Assembly (NCBI GenBank): GCA_021826035.1
Contig: JAKBBE010000003.1
Location: 1-64,000, forward strand
Direction of reading: 5' to 3'
DNA length: 64,000 bases
Origin: Pseudomonadota bacterium
GTDB taxonomy: Bacteria; Pseudomonadota; Gammaproteobacteria; Steroidobacterales; Steroidobacteraceae
Shown here: in pieces, positions 54,833 to 64,000 of the stretch
Numbering within the stretch: position 1 is the first letter of the stretch
Layout of the letters: the number at the start of each line of letters is the position of its first letter
Translations under genes and position numbers: made by a program
The notes under the pieces: model-generated
Seen by the model: the letters and a program-made list of their open reading frames with translations, nothing else
The model's database searches: none
What the model was told of the DNA's origin: nothing

Positions 54833-55847
54833 CCGGGCGTTCGGCGCCTGGGTACTGGTGTGGGCGATCGGCAGCGCCGCGGCGCTCGCCGGCGAGCCGG
54901 CGGTGCTGCTCGAGCGGATGAATCACGCCCTGAGCACCCTCGACTACGAGGGCACCTTCGCGCACTGGGAGGGCGGTCAGGTGCAGATGCTGCGCATCGT
55001 GCACCGCATGAAGCATGGCGTGGTCTCGGAGCGGCTGCAGTCGCTCGATGGTTCGGGGCGGGAGTTCATCCGCATCGGCTCGAACCTGACCTGCTATCTG
55101 CCCGACAAGCGCGAGGCGCTGGTCGAGCAGATGCCCAAGGGCAGCTCGCTGATCGGCACCATGCCGGTGCTGAACAAGAACACCGAGCGGTTCTATCGGT
55201 TGCACGAGGGGCCGCGCGAGCGCATCGATCAGCACCTGACGCGCCTCGTGACGGTGATGCCGCGCGATGATTACCGCTACGGCTACCGGCTGTGGATCGA
55301 CCGGCGCGGCCTGCCGCTGAAGATTCAGCTCTGGGACGCCCGCCACGGCGGGGAGGTGATCGAGCAGATCGCCTTCGCCACGCTGAAAATCGAGCCGAAT
55401 ATCCCGGATGCGGCCTTCGCGCCGCAACTGTCCACGGCCGGCTACCGCTGGCTGCGCAACCACCACGCCCCGCCGCCGAAGCACGGCGGGCTGGTGTGGA
55501 ATGCGCTGTGGCTGCCGCCGGGCTTTCACATGGCCACGCACGTGGCGCAGAGCATGCCGGGGACCCTCGGCCCGGTCGAGCACCTGGTGTACACCGACGG
55601 GCTGGCGTCGGTCTCGGTGTTCGTCGCCCGCCACGCGCAGCGCAAGCCGGCCCATCCGGCGGTAGAATCGGCGCATATGGGTGCGTCCTACGTGTTCTCC
55701 ACATTCGTCGATGGGCATCGCGTGACCGCGGTGGGTGAGGCGCCGGCGCGCACCGTGCGCTCGATCGCCGACTCGGTGCGAGCCCAACCGGCCTCGTTCC
55801 CGGCACTCTCCGGCGGTGCGTTCGCCCATTCGGTGCCGCCGCCTTGA
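54804..55847 (+). CDS. rseB: Periplasmic regulator RseB
   Basis: Binds RseA in the periplasm and blocks its cleavage until mislocalised LPS is sensed. ATG at 54804 (or 54810); 347 residues. Signal peptide FGAWVLVWAIGSAAALA, then a LolA-like domain (about 30-200) opening with LLERMNHALSTLDYEGTF, and a smaller C-terminal domain (about 220-320). The start lies inside rseA, indicating coupling. mucD and rseC, often next, are absent. Confidence 0.9.
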   Translation: MAMSRRGRTSRAFGAWVLVWAIGSAAALAGEPAVLLERMNHALSTLDYEGTFAHWEGGQVQMLRIVHRMKHGVVSERLQSLDGSGREFIRIGSNLTCYLPDKREALVEQMPKGSSLIGTMPVLNKNTERFYRLHEGPRERIDQHLTRLVTVMPRDDYRYGYRLWIDRRGLPLKIQLWDARHGGEVIEQIAFATLKIEPNIPDAAFAPQLSTAGYRWLRNHHAPPPKHGGLVWNALWLPPGFHMATHVAQSMPGTLGPVEHLVYTDGLASVSVFVARHAQRKPAHPAVESAHMGASYVFSTFVDGHRVTAVGEAPARTVRSIADSVRAQPASFPALSGGAFAHSVPPP

Positions 55848-56092
55848 GCGCCCCGACGCTGACCTTGATCTCGCGGCGGGACTGCCTGCTGTGCGATGAG
55901 ATGCTCGCCGCGCTGCGCGAGTTCGATGCGCAGGGGACGTTGCCGCCGCTGCGCCGGATCGACGTCGACTCCGACCCGGAACTGACCCGCCGCTACGGGT
56001 TGCAGGTGCCGGTGCTGCTGCTCGGGGAGACGCTCGTGTGCCGCTTCCGTTTCGACCCCGCGGCGCTGCGGCGCCACCTCGGCGCCGGCTGA
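55844..56092 (+). CDS. Glutaredoxin-like small thioredoxin-fold protein (DUF836)
   Basis: 82 residues, TTG start at 55844 overlapping the rseB stop (TTGA). Thioredoxin-fold pattern with a CxxC pair C14 and C17 in ISRRDCLLCDEM, RRIDVDSDPELTRRYGLQVPVLLLG near 37-61 containing the cis-proline segment VPVL. Related genes commonly sit next to lepA or rseB in proteobacteria. Likely a cytosolic thiol oxidoreductase; substrate unknown. Confidence 0.8.
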   Translation: MSAPTLTLISRRDCLLCDEMLAALREFDAQGTLPPLRRIDVDSDPELTRRYGLQVPVLLLGETLVCRFRFDPAALRRHLGAG

Positions 56093-56158
56093 GCACACTG
56101 CGTCGCCGCGTCCCTCTGGACGGGGTGAAGTAGGTCATATTCGGCGCCGATCTGCAGG

Positions 56159-56164
56159 TATAAT
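56159..56164 (+). promoter_or_regulatory. Consensus -10 box upstream of lepA
   Basis: Exact TATAAT in the only gap (120 bp) between the glutaredoxin-like gene and lepA, 49 bp ahead of the lepA start. The -35 region (around 56135-56141, TCATATT) is weak. It could give the lepA-lepB run its own transcription apart from sigma-E. Confidence 0.5.
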
Positions 56165-56212
56165 CCGCCCGCCGCTGACAATCTGGCGCGGCGGAACACG
56201 CGGCCCGGATTC

Positions 56213-58006
56213 ATGCGGCTCATACGTAATTTTTGCATCATCGCTCATGTCGATCACGGCAAGTCCACGCTTGCCGATCGCTTCATCCAGTTGTGCCGCG
56301 GGCTCGATGCCCGTGAGATGCACGAGCAGGTCCTCGATTCGATGGACCTCGAGCGCGAGCGTGGCATCACCATCAAGGCGCAGAGCGTCACGCTCTTCTA
56401 CGACGCGCGGGACGGTCAGCGCTACCAGCTGAACATGATCGACACCCCGGGGCACGTGGATTTCTCCTACGAGGTGTCCCGGTCGCTGGCGGCCTGCGAC
56501 GGGGCGCTGCTCGTGGTGGATGCCTCCCAGGGCGTCGAGGCGCAGAGCGTCGCGAACTGCTACACGGCCCTCGAGCAGGGCCTGACGGTGGTGCCGGTCA
56601 TCAACAAGATCGACCTGCCCTCGGCCGATCCGGAACGCGTCATGACCGAGATCGAGGAGATCATCGGTATCGAGGCGCACGATGCGCTGAAGGTCAGCGC
56701 CAAGACCGGTGAGGGCGTCGAGGCGCTGCTCGAGGCGTTGATCCAGAAGATCCCGGCGCCGCGGGGCGAGCCCGAGGCGCCCCTGCAGGCGCTGATCATC
56801 GATTCCTGGTTCGACAACTACGTCGGGGTGGTCTCGCTGGTGCGCGTGATGAACGGCAGCGTCTCGACCGGGGAGAAGATCCGAGTGATCTCCACCGGGC
56901 GGGCGCACACCGTCGATCGGCTCGGCCGCTTCACGCCGAAGCCGCTCGTCGCCCCGACGCTCGCCGCCGGCGACGTCGGCTTCATCGTCGCGGGCATCAA
57001 GGAAATCGACGGGGCGCCGGTGGGCGATACCATCACGCTCGAGAATCGGCCGACCACCGAGGCGTTGCCCGGGTTCAGGCAGATCAAGCCGCGCGTGTTC
57101 GCAGGCCTCTTCCCGGTGAACGCCGAGGACTACGAGAGCTTCCGCGATGCGCTCGCCAAGCTGCGCCTGAACGACTCGGCGCTGCACTACGAGCCGGAAG
57201 TCTCTGGCGCGCTCGGCTTTGGCTTTCGCTGCGGCTTTCTCGGCCTGCTGCACATGGACATCGTGCAGGAGCGGCTCGAGCGCGAGTACCACCTCGATCT
57301 GATCACCAGCGCCCCGACCGTGGTGTACGAGGTCGAGCGCACCGACGGGGCGGTGATCTACGTCGACAACCCCTCGAAGCTGCCGCCGCTGAATGAGGTC
57401 GAGCAGATCCGCGAGCCGATCATCGTGGCGAACATCCTGGTGCCGCCCGATCACGTCGGGGCGGTGCTGCAGCTGTGCACCGAGAAGCGCGGCGTGCAGA
57501 AGAAGATGCTCTACCTCGGCACCCAGGTCTCCCTGCAGTACGAACTGCCGCTCGCCGAGGTGGTGCTCGATTTCTTCGACCGGCTGAAGTCGGTGAGCCG
57601 CGGCTACGCCTCGTTCGATTACGAGTTCTCGCACTTCCAGGCCGCCCCGCTCGTGAAGCTCGACATCCTGATCAACGCCGAGCGGGTCGATGCGCTCTCG
57701 ATCATCGTGCACCGCGACAATGCCTATCACCGCGGCCGCGAGCTGGTCGACAAGATGCAGGAGCTGATCCCGCGGCAGATGTTCGAGGTCGCCGTGCAGG
57801 CGGCGATCGGCAGCGCGATCGTGGCGCGCGCCACGGTCAAGGCGCTGCGCAAGAACGTGCTCGCCAAGTGCTACGGCGGGGACATCAGCCGCAAGCGCAA
57901 GCTGCTCGAGAAGCAGAAAGAGGGCAAGAAGCGCATGAAGCAGGTCGGCCGGGTCGAGATTCCCCAGTCGGCGTTCCTCGCGGTGCTGCAGTTGGGCCGC
58001 AAGTAG
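56213..58006 (+). CDS. lepA: Elongation factor 4 (LepA)
   Basis: Ribosome-associated GTPase that helps initiation/elongation under stress. 597 residues. G1 AHVDHGKST at 11-19, G3 DTPGHVDF, G4 NKID, and the EF4-specific C-terminal domain ending in [21 protein letters not shown]. Followed by lepB, the classical lepA-lepB pair. Confidence 0.97.
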   Translation: MRLIRNFCIIAHVDHGKSTLADRFIQLCRGLDAREMHEQVLDSMDLERERGITIKAQSVTLFYDARDGQRYQLNMIDTPGHVDFSYEVSRSLAACDGALLVVDASQGVEAQSVANCYTALEQGLTVVPVINKIDLPSADPERVMTEIEEIIGIEAHDALKVSAKTGEGVEALLEALIQKIPAPRGEPEAPLQALIIDSWFDNYVGVVSLVRVMNGSVSTGEKIRVISTGRAHTVDRLGRFTPKPLVAPTLAAGDVGFIVAGIKEIDGAPVGDTITLENRPTTEALPGFRQIKPRVFAGLFPVNAEDYESFRDALAKLRLNDSALHYEPEVSGALGFGFRCGFLGLLHMDIVQERLEREYHLDLITSAPTVVYEVERTDGAVIYVDNPSKLPPLNEVEQIREPIIVANILVPPDHVGAVLQLCTEKRGVQKKMLYLGTQVSLQYELPLAEVVLDFFDRLKSVSRGYASFDYEFSHFQAAPLVKLDILINAERVDALSIIVHRDNAYHRGRELVDKMQELIPRQMFEVAVQAAIGSAIVARATVKALRKNVLAKCYGGDISRKRKLLEKQKEGKKRMKQVGRVEIPQSAFLAVLQLGRK

Positions 58007-58117
58007 CGTGCCGCCGCGATGTCCGCCCCCACGATTCCCTCGCTGCCCGGCAACGGATTGGCGCACTCGAGCGCCCGGTGCTGCCGGTTCGTGCCCAAAC
58101 TCGTCAATGGAGCCGCC

Positions 58118-59212
58118 ATGCCGTCTGTCGTGATGCAACTGGTCATCGTTCTGTCCTGGCTCGCCATTCCGGTCGGCCTGGTGTGCGTGATCGATGACTG
58201 GTTGCTCAAGCCGCGCCGGCTGCTCGCCGCCGAGCCGGCTCGTGAGGGCGCCTTCGTCGCCTGGTGCTACCGGGCGCTGCCGGTGCTGCTGGTGGCGGTG
58301 GTGCTGCGGATCTTCGCCGCCGAGGCCCTGAACTTCAGCGCCGTGCTGCTGCTGATCTCGGTAGTCACCGGCATCGTGTGGCTGATCGATGCGCTCTGGC
58401 TGGCTCGGCGGCGTACCGCCGCGGCGAGCGCCGCGGGCCGCGACCCGCGCGGGGAGCCGGAGCCGACCACCGTCGACTATGCACGCAGCTTCTTCCCGGT
58501 CGCGCTCGCCGTGCTGCTGGTGCGCTCGTTCCTGTTCGAGCCGTTTCGCATTCCGTCGGACTCGATGATGCCGACGCTGCTCGACGGGGACTTCATCGTG
58601 GTGGAGAAGTTCGCCTACGGGCTGCGCCTGCCGATCACGCACACCAAGATCCTCTCCACCGGTGAGCCGCACCGCGGCGACGTGGTGGTGTTCCGCTATC
58701 CGCTGAAGCCGAGTGAGGACTACATCAAGCGCGTGGTCGGGCTGCCGGGGGATCACGTCGTGGTGCACGATGATCGCCTGACGATCAACGGGCAGAAGAT
58801 TCCGCTGCGCATCGACGGCACCTACAACGACGGGTGCTACCAGAATATGCAGCTCGGCACCGAGGACCTCGATCGTCACGTGCACCACGTGCTGCTCTGC
58901 CCGGTGCCGCTCGAGGTCACCGCCGATCCGCTGCCGAGCTGTCCGCGCTCGGACGCGCGCGGCTACATCTGCGGCGGCAACCCGCCGCCCGATGCGCTGC
59001 CGCTGTACGAACAGAAACTCGTCGAGATGGATGTCCCGGCCAAGCGCTACGTCATGATCGGCGACAATCGCGACAACAGTGATGACAGCCGGGTGTGGGG
59101 CTTCGTACCGCAGCGCAATCTGGTCGGTCGGGCCACCTACATCTGGTTCAATTGGGACATCGATCGCAAAGGTGGCCCGATCTGGAGTCGGATCGGCAAG
59201 AAGATCAAATAG
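58118..59212 (+). CDS. lepB: Signal peptidase I
   Basis: Inner-membrane serine protease that removes signal peptides. 364 residues from ATG at 58118, which has TGGAG upstream; the longer start at 58019 lacks a ribosome site. Membrane segments near 5-26, 49-67 and 72-96, longer N-terminal membrane part than in short family members. Catalytic S149 in RIPSDSMMPTLLDGD and general base K204 in DYIKRVVGLPGD; box E GDNRDNSDDSR near the C-terminus. It processes the exported proteins encoded in this window (BamA, Skp, RseB, PNGase A-like). Confidence 0.95.
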   Translation: MPSVVMQLVIVLSWLAIPVGLVCVIDDWLLKPRRLLAAEPAREGAFVAWCYRALPVLLVAVVLRIFAAEALNFSAVLLLISVVTGIVWLIDALWLARRRTAAASAAGRDPRGEPEPTTVDYARSFFPVALAVLLVRSFLFEPFRIPSDSMMPTLLDGDFIVVEKFAYGLRLPITHTKILSTGEPHRGDVVVFRYPLKPSEDYIKRVVGLPGDHVVVHDDRLTINGQKIPLRIDGTYNDGCYQNMQLGTEDLDRHVHHVLLCPVPLEVTADPLPSCPRSDARGYICGGNPPPDALPLYEQKLVEMDVPAKRYVMIGDNRDNSDDSRVWGFVPQRNLVGRATYIWFNWDIDRKGGPIWSRIGKKIK

Positions 59213-59225
59213 CGGAGGTTGAGCG

Positions 59226-59594
59226 ATGCACCGAGAACGCGGGATCACTCTGATCGGCTGGCTGGTGTTGTTGACGCCGCTGGTAATCTGTCTGTACGCC
59301 GGACTGCGCTTAGCGCCGGTGTACCTGAATTACATGAAGGTGTCGCACACGCTCGATGAGGTGAGCCACCAGTTCCGCAGCGGCGGCGGCAGCGTGTTCA
59401 AGATCCAGACCTCCATTTCGCGCCATTTCGAGATCGACAGCGTCAATTATCCCACGGTGCAGGACGTGAGCATCCGGCGCAGCGGCACGGGCTACCTGGT
59501 CGAAGCCGCCTACGTGTCCTACGCGCCGCTGTTCGGCAACGTCACGCTGCGCGTGGCGTTCGACAAGACGGTGCACGTGAGCGGCGGTGGATAA
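59226..59594 (+). CDS. DUF4845 membrane protein
   Basis: 122 residues. Pilin-like N-terminus RERGITLIGWLVLLTPLVICLYAGLRLAPVYLNY forms one membrane helix at about 6-30; the remainder is a small periplasmic domain with RHFEIDSVNYPTVQDVSI. Homologues sit between lepB and rnc in many gammaproteobacteria and have no known function. Overlaps rnc by 8 bp. Confidence 0.85.
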   Translation: MHRERGITLIGWLVLLTPLVICLYAGLRLAPVYLNYMKVSHTLDEVSHQFRSGGGSVFKIQTSISRHFEIDSVNYPTVQDVSIRRSGTGYLVEAAYVSYAPLFGNVTLRVAFDKTVHVSGGG

Positions 59595-60291
59595 CGCAGA
59601 GTGGCCCGAGCGCTGGGTGCGCACGCACCTTAAGCACACGCCGCGCGACGCGGCGCTGTTTCGTGCCGCACTGACGCACCGCAGCGCGTCGGGGGCGAAC
59701 AACGAGCGCCTGGAGTTTCTCGGCGACTCGGTGGTGAATCTGGTCATCGCGCGGCATCTGTTCGCGCGTTTCGGCCAGGCGGACGAGGGCGATCTGAGCC
59801 GCCTGCGTGCCCGGCTGGTCAGCGCCGAGCCGCTGGCCGAGGTGGCCGCCGCGCTCGGCATCGGCGAGGTGCTGCAGTTGGGCTCCGGGGAGCTCAAAAC
59901 CGGCGGCTTTCGCCGCCAGTCGATTCTCGCCGATGCCTTCGAGGCACTGTGCGGGGCGCTGTTTCTCGATGCCGGGCTCGAAGCCGCCGCCGAGTTCATT
60001 CTCGCCTCGCTCGCGGCGCACATCGAGACGCTGCCGCCGCCGGCGGCGCTGAAGGATCCGAAAACCCGCCTGCAGGAGTACCTGCAGTCGCGCGCGCTCG
60101 CGCTGCCGCACTATGCGGTCGAGCGCGTCGAGGGCGAGCCGCACGCCCAGACCTTCGAGGTCAGTTGTGCGGTCGAGGACCTCTCGTTGTGCACGCGTGG
60201 GCGCGGCTCGAGCCGCCGGCGCGCCGAACAAGAGGCGGCAGAACGTATTTTGGACACGATTGGAAAACACTCCGATGAGCGATCAGCCTGA
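59587..60291 (+). CDS. rnc: Ribonuclease III
   Basis: Cleaves double-stranded RNA in rRNA processing and mRNA control. 234 residues, GTG start at 59587. RNase III signature ERLEFLGDSVV with E40 and D47, second acidic pair D116 and E119 in ADAFEALCGALF, and a C-terminal dsRNA-binding domain (about 155-225). Overlaps era by 17 bp. Could cut the long stem encoded at 40491-40641 if that is transcribed. Confidence 0.96.
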   Translation: MDNAEWPERWVRTHLKHTPRDAALFRAALTHRSASGANNERLEFLGDSVVNLVIARHLFARFGQADEGDLSRLRARLVSAEPLAEVAAALGIGEVLQLGSGELKTGGFRRQSILADAFEALCGALFLDAGLEAAAEFILASLAAHIETLPPPAALKDPKTRLQEYLQSRALALPHYAVERVEGEPHAQTFEVSCAVEDLSLCTRGRGSSRRRAEQEAAERILDTIGKHSDERSA

Positions 60292-61189
60292 AGGCGCCGA
60301 GCCGCTGCTGCGCTGCGGCTTCGCGGCGCTCGTCGGCCGGCCCAATGTCGGCAAGTCGACGCTGCTCAATGCGCTGGTGGGCACGAAGGTCAGCATCGTC
60401 ACGCCGCGCCCGCAGACCACCCGTCACCGCATCCTCGGCCTGGTGCAGCGCCCCGACGCCCAGATCGCCTTCGTCGACACCCCGGGACTGCACCGCCAGG
60501 CGCGTCGGGCGCTGAACAAGGCGATGAACCGGACGGCGACCTCGGCGCTCGCCGATGCGGACGTGGCAGTGCTGGTGCTCGAGGCCATGAGCTGGAACGG
60601 GGAGGATGAACTCGCGCTCGAGCGCATCGCGCACGCGCGCCGTCCGGCGATCGCCGTGGTCAACAAGGTCGATCAGGTCCGCCCGCGCGATCGACTGCTG
60701 CCGTATCTGGCCGAGCTCAACGCGCGCCATCCGTTCATTGCGCTCGTGCCGGTCTCGGCGCTGAAGGGGCACGGCCTTGAGGATCTGATCCGCACCATCG
60801 CGGCGCAGCTGCCCGAATCCCCGCCGCTCTTTGCCCGCGACACGCTCACCGACCGCGGCACGGCGTTTCGCATCGCCGAGACGGTGCGCGAGAAGCTCAC
60901 CCTGGAGTTGAACCAGGAAGTGCCCTACGGCATTGCCGTGGAGGTCGAGCGGATGCACCACGAGGACGGCCAGCTCACGGTCGACGTGGTGATCTGGGTC
61001 GATCGCGAAGGCCAGAAGCCGATCGTCATCGGCGGCGGCGGGGAGCGCCTGAAGCGCGTCGGCAGCTCCGCGCGCCGGACGCTGAACGCGCTGCTCGGGG
61101 AGCGGCTGCACCTGACGCTGTGGGTCAAGGTGCGCGAGAACTGGGCCGACAATGCGCGTGCGCTGAAGGATCTGGGCCTCGACTCATGA
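60275..61189 (+). CDS. era: GTPase Era
   Basis: Essential GTPase for 16S rRNA maturation. 304 residues from ATG at 60275. G1 GRPNVGKST at 21-29, G3 DTPGLH, G4 NKVD, and a KH domain with KPIVIGGGGERLKRVG near 245-260. The upstream frame opening at 60113 is inside rnc. ATGA overlap with recO. Confidence 0.97.
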   Translation: MSDQPEGAEPLLRCGFAALVGRPNVGKSTLLNALVGTKVSIVTPRPQTTRHRILGLVQRPDAQIAFVDTPGLHRQARRALNKAMNRTATSALADADVAVLVLEAMSWNGEDELALERIAHARRPAIAVVNKVDQVRPRDRLLPYLAELNARHPFIALVPVSALKGHGLEDLIRTIAAQLPESPPLFARDTLTDRGTAFRIAETVREKLTLELNQEVPYGIAVEVERMHHEDGQLTVDVVIWVDREGQKPIVIGGGGERLKRVGSSARRTLNALLGERLHLTLWVKVRENWADNARALKDLGLDS

Positions 61190-61938
61190 GCGCCCCGGCC
61201 CGCCGCGTCCACCTCGCGCCGGCCTACCTGCTGCATCACCGGCCGTACCGCGAGAGCGGACGGATTCTCGAGGTTCTGGTGCGCGCCGAGGGGCGCCTGA
61301 CGCTGTTCGCCCGCGGCGTGAGCGGGCCGAAGTCGCGCCTCGCCGCGGTGCTGCAGCCCTTTCAGCCGCTGCTCGTGTCCTTCACCCAGGGCCGCGAGGC
61401 CGGGCAGCTCACGGCCGCGGAGTGCGTCGCGCCGGCCGCGCCGCTGCCGGCCGGGTGCGTGATGAGCGCGTTCTATCTCAATGAGCTGCTGCTGAAGTTG
61501 ACGCTGCGGCACGATGCGGCCCCGGAGCTCTTCGATGCCTACGCCGGCGCACTGGCGCGGCTGCGCGACCCCGAGGCGATCGAGGCGGCGCTGCGCCGCT
61601 TCGAGCTCGAGCTGCTGAGTGCCGTCGGCTACGGGCTCGATCTGGCCACCGAGGTCGGCGGGCAGGCGATCGAGCCGGAGGGGTTCTACCGCTTCCGGCC
61701 CGCCCAGGGACTCCTGCGGGTGCCGGGCGAGGAGCTCGGGGCGCTCGCCGGCCACTCGCTGCAGGCGCTGCAGTGCGGTGATCTCGCAGCGGCGCGCACG
61801 CGCGCCGATGCCCGGGTGCTGCTCGCAGCGGCGCTCGCCGAGTGTCTCGAGGGGCGCGAGCTGGCCACGCGGCGCGTGGCCCGGGCGATGAAGCAGGGGT
61901 CGCATCCGGCGGCCCGCTACGGGAAAATGCCGCCATGA
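61186..61938 (+). CDS. recO: DNA repair protein RecO
   Basis: Helps RecR load RecA on SSB-coated DNA. 250 residues from ATG at 61186. N-terminal OB-fold opening with [22 protein letters not shown] and [22 protein letters not shown]. Helical C-terminal domain; the zinc-finger cysteines of some homologues are not present, as is usual in gammaproteobacteria. A short GC hairpin (CCCCCGC-T-GCGGGGG, 61940-61954) follows before pdxJ. Confidence 0.93.
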   Translation: MSAPARRVHLAPAYLLHHRPYRESGRILEVLVRAEGRLTLFARGVSGPKSRLAAVLQPFQPLLVSFTQGREAGQLTAAECVAPAAPLPAGCVMSAFYLNELLLKLTLRHDAAPELFDAYAGALARLRDPEAIEAALRRFELELLSAVGYGLDLATEVGGQAIEPEGFYRFRPAQGLLRVPGEELGALAGHSLQALQCGDLAAARTRADARVLLAAALAECLEGRELATRRVARAMKQGSHPAARYGKMPP

Positions 61939-61978
61939 GCCCCCGCTGCGGGGGTGCCTCGGTCCGGCGGAGAACCCC

Positions 61979-62713
61979 GTGAGCCATGCCCCGATTGCCC
62001 TCGGCGTGAACATCGATCACGTCGCGACGCTGCGCCAGGCGCGCCGCGGCCGCGAGCCCGACCCCGTGCACGCGGCGCTCGAGGCCGAGCGCGCCGGGGC
62101 CGACAGCATCACGCTGCATCTGCGCGAGGATCGCCGCCACATCCAGGATGCGGACGTGCGCACCTTACGCGGACTGCTCAAGACCGCCATGAACCTCGAG
62201 ATGGCCGTCACCGAGGAGATGATCGGTATCGCCTGCGAGGTCCGCCCACAGCATTGCTGCCTGGTGCCGGAGAAGCGTCAGGAACTCACCACCGAGGGCG
62301 GACTCGAGGTCACCGGTCAGCTCACGCGAGTGCGCGAGGCCGTCGCGCGGCTCGGCGCGAGCGGCGTGCAGGTGTCGCTGTTCATCGATCCGGACCCGGC
62401 CCAGATCGAATCGAGTGCACGCGCCGGCGCTCCGGCGATCGAGCTGCATACCGGCGCGTATGCCGAGGCGAGTGGTGCGGCGCGGGCCCGCGAGCTCGAG
62501 CGGCTCGCCGCCGGCGCCGAACTCGCGACACGGCTCGGCCTCACGGTGCACGCCGGCCACGGGCTCGACTACCACAACGTGCAGCCCGTGGCCGCGATCG
62601 GCCCGATCGTCGAGCTGAACATCGGGCACGCCCTCATCGCCCGTGCGCTGTTCGACGGACTGCCCGCCGCCGTGCGCCAGATGCGCGCGCTGCTCGATGC
62701 GGCACGCGCATGA
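61979..62713 (+). CDS. pdxJ: Pyridoxine 5'-phosphate synthase
   Basis: Final ring-closing step of de novo vitamin B6 synthesis. 244 residues, GTG start at 61979. [17 protein letters not shown] near 8-24, [20 protein letters not shown] near 40-59, and C-terminal [13 protein letters not shown] near 190-202. Another MEP link: its substrate DXP is also used by Dxr at 14184. Overlaps acpS by 4 bp. Confidence 0.96.
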   Translation: MSHAPIALGVNIDHVATLRQARRGREPDPVHAALEAERAGADSITLHLREDRRHIQDADVRTLRGLLKTAMNLEMAVTEEMIGIACEVRPQHCCLVPEKRQELTTEGGLEVTGQLTRVREAVARLGASGVQVSLFIDPDPAQIESSARAGAPAIELHTGAYAEASGAARARELERLAAGAELATRLGLTVHAGHGLDYHNVQPVAAIGPIVELNIGHALIARALFDGLPAAVRQMRALLDAARA

Positions 62714-63111
62714 TCTTCGGCATCGGCATCGATGTCCTCAAGGCCGAGCGGATCGACGGGGTGCTCGAGCGACACGGCGAGCGCTTCATCGAGCGATTGC
62801 TGATGCCCGTCGAGCGCACCCAGCTGGCGCGCACGCGCCGGCCGCAGCGCTTCCTCGCGATGCGCTTTGCCGCCAAGGAGGCGATCGTCAAGGCGATGGG
62901 CACGGGCTTTGCCAACGGGGTGTGGATCCGCGACGTCGGGGTGGTGCAGAACCGACTCGGCAAGCCCGAAGTGGTCTATTCGGAACGCGGCGAGCGGGTG
63001 CGCCGCGCGCTCGGCATCGGCGAGGGCCACGTGACGCTCACCGATGAGGCCGGACTCGTCGTGGCGGTCGCGGTGCTGCTGCGAGCGCCCGCGAGCGCAC
63101 CCACGGAGTGA
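62710..63111 (+). CDS. acpS: Holo-[acyl-carrier-protein] synthase
   Basis: Transfers 4'-phosphopantetheine from CoA to apo-ACP. 133 residues from ATG at 62710. Metal ligands D8 in [12 protein letters not shown] and E57 in [16 protein letters not shown]. pdxJ-acpS pairing is standard in gammaproteobacteria. ACP made active here feeds fabZ, lpxA and lpxD in this window. Confidence 0.95.
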   Translation: MIFGIGIDVLKAERIDGVLERHGERFIERLLMPVERTQLARTRRPQRFLAMRFAAKEAIVKAMGTGFANGVWIRDVGVVQNRLGKPEVVYSERGERVRRALGIGEGHVTLTDEAGLVVAVAVLLRAPASAPTE

Positions 63112-63128
63112 GAGGATCTACGCAATCT

Positions 63129-63905
63129 ATGAATTGTCTGGTGTTCGACATCGAAACGGTGCCGGACGTCGCCCTCGGGCGGCGGCTGTATGGTCTTCAA
63201 GGGCTGAGCGACGCGGCGGTCGCCAAGGCCATGTACGCGCTGCGCCGTCAGGCCTCGGGCGGGGAGTTCCTCTCCCACGAGCAGCATCGGATCGTGGCGA
63301 TCTCCTGCGTGCTGCGCCGCGGCGATTCGCTCAAGGTGTGGAGCCTGGGCGATGAGCAGGCCGCCGAGGGTGAGCTCATCGAGCGCTTCTTCGATGGCAT
63401 CGAGCGCTTCTCCCCGGAGCTGATCTCCTGGAATGGCTCGGGGTTCGACCTGCCGGTGCTCACCTATCGGGCGCTCGCCGCCGGGGTGCAGGCGCCGCGC
63501 TTCTGGGAGACCGGGGATTCCGATCCGGCGTTTCGCTACAACAACTACCTCAGCCGCTTCCACTGGCGCCACACCGACCTGATGGACGTGCTGTCGGGCT
63601 TTCAGGGCCGCGGGCGCGTCTCGCTCGAGCACATCGCGCAGCTGCTCGGCTTCCCGGGCAAGCTCGGCTTCTCCGGGGCGCAGGTCTGGGACGCCTACCA
63701 GGCCGGGGATCTGACCGGGATCCGCCGCTACTGCGAGACCGACGTGCTCAACACCTACCTGGTGTACCTGCGCTTCGAGCTGCTGCGCGGGCGTGTGAGC
63801 CGTGAGGCGCATCAGGGCGAACTCGAGCGCGTACGGGCGCTGCTGCGCACCGCCGAGGAGCCGCACTTCGCCCAATTCCTGCAGGCGTGGGAGGCGCTCG
63901 CATGA
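63129..63905 (+). CDS. Predicted 3'-5' exonuclease (PolB-like DEDD family)
   Basis: 258 residues from ATG at 63129 (an earlier in-frame start at 63108 overlaps acpS). DEDD superfamily motif I FDIETVPD with D7 and E9, motif II SWNGSGFDLPVLTYRAL, and motif III RRYCETDVLNTYLVYLR. Matches the bacterial 'DNA pol B exo2' group, which stands alone without a polymerase domain. Role is probably in DNA or RNA trimming; not known. Directly precedes rlmD by ATGA overlap, a common arrangement. Confidence 0.85.
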   Translation: MNCLVFDIETVPDVALGRRLYGLQGLSDAAVAKAMYALRRQASGGEFLSHEQHRIVAISCVLRRGDSLKVWSLGDEQAAEGELIERFFDGIERFSPELISWNGSGFDLPVLTYRALAAGVQAPRFWETGDSDPAFRYNNYLSRFHWRHTDLMDVLSGFQGRGRVSLEHIAQLLGFPGKLGFSGAQVWDAYQAGDLTGIRRYCETDVLNTYLVYLRFELLRGRVSREAHQGELERVRALLRTAEEPHFAQFLQAWEALA

Positions 63906-64000
63906 GCCGCTCGCGCAGTGCTCGCCAGGTGCCGGCCGTGCAGGAGTGCGCCCGCGTGATGGCGCTGACTCACGAGGGCGAGGGGATCGTGCGCGAGGGC
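63902..64000 (+). CDS. rlmD: 23S rRNA (uracil-5-)-methyltransferase RlmD, N-terminal fragment
   Basis: 33 codons from ATG at 63902 to the window edge. The visible part opens with a basic stretch and ends ALTHEGEGIVREG, the first strands of a TRAM domain as found in RlmD. The identification rests on this plus the conserved position after the DEDD exonuclease, so it is tentative. Cut by the window end. Confidence 0.6.
   Translation, partial: MSRSRSARQVPAVQECARVMALTHEGEGIVREG

Noticed and set aside
56135..59248. 1037-codon minus-strand frame opposite lepA and lepB
   Set aside because: It is the antisense of two well-identified genes; composition is Arg/His/Gln-rich with no motif. Long antisense frames are expected at this GC content.

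Overview
The window is a dense, high-GC stretch of a gammaproteobacterial chromosome. Gene content and order point to the Xanthomonadales/Nevskiales/Steroidobacter side of the class. The evidence for that is the run dapD-dapC-glnD-map | rpsB-tsf-pyrH-frr-uppS-cdsA-dxr-rseP-bamA-skp-lpxD-fabZ-lpxA-lpxB-rnhB-dnaE-accA, the run ispD-ispF-truD-surE-pcm, an RpfE-like gene next to recJ-prfB-lysS, and rpoE-rseA-rseB-lepA-lepB-rnc-era-recO-pdxJ-acpS. No rRNA, tRNA, CRISPR array, transposase or prophage gene was seen. Placement below class level is inference.

Layout. 1-3436: a phosphate-type region. It has a truncated porin-like gene on the minus strand, then about 1 kb without a convincing gene but with several PhoB-box repeats in both orientations, then two tandem pstB ATPase genes with no pst permease genes and no phoU. 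3437-9002: minus-strand operon map-glnD-dapC-dapD (nitrogen signalling and lysine/peptidoglycan precursor synthesis), ending in a rho-independent terminator. 9003-30040: a long plus-strand run for translation factors, UMP kinase, isoprenoid and phospholipid precursors, outer-membrane assembly (rseP, bamA, skp), lipid A (lpxD, fabZ, lpxA, lpxB), replication (rnhB, dnaE), fatty acids (accA) and tRNA modification (tilS). 30041-40413: pyrG-kdsA-eno-ftsB-ispD-ispF, then a gene for a secreted PNGase A-like amidase set inside the otherwise conserved ispF-truD-surE-pcm order, with an Smr-domain gene convergent to truD. 40414-45121: an unusual 151-bp element with 25-bp pairing arms around a micro-ORF, a Mth938-like gene, an RpfE-like gene, recJ, and an orphan LuxR-type regulator with an operator-like palindrome in its promoter. 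45166-48595: prfB (with its programmed frameshift), lysS, murI. 48606-53472: succinate dehydrogenase operon sdhCDAB with three assembly-factor genes (SDHAF4-like, SdhE and divergent YgfZ). 53473-64000: the sigma-E module rpoE-rseA-rseB behind a sigma-E-type promoter, then a small thioredoxin-fold gene, lepA, lepB, a DUF4845 gene, rnc, era, recO, pdxJ, acpS, a DEDD exonuclease and the start of rlmD.

Many genes overlap by 1-29 bp (ATGA, GTGA or TTGA junctions), which indicates long co-transcribed and translationally coupled operons. Functionally the window is mostly core housekeeping with an envelope theme: lipid A, Bam machinery, sigma-E control, signal peptidase, Kdo and undecaprenyl/isoprenoid supply. 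The non-routine content is the Pho-box cluster with paired pstB genes, the structured rpsB leader, the PNGase A-like gene, the 40491-40641 element and the LuxR-type regulator with its operator.
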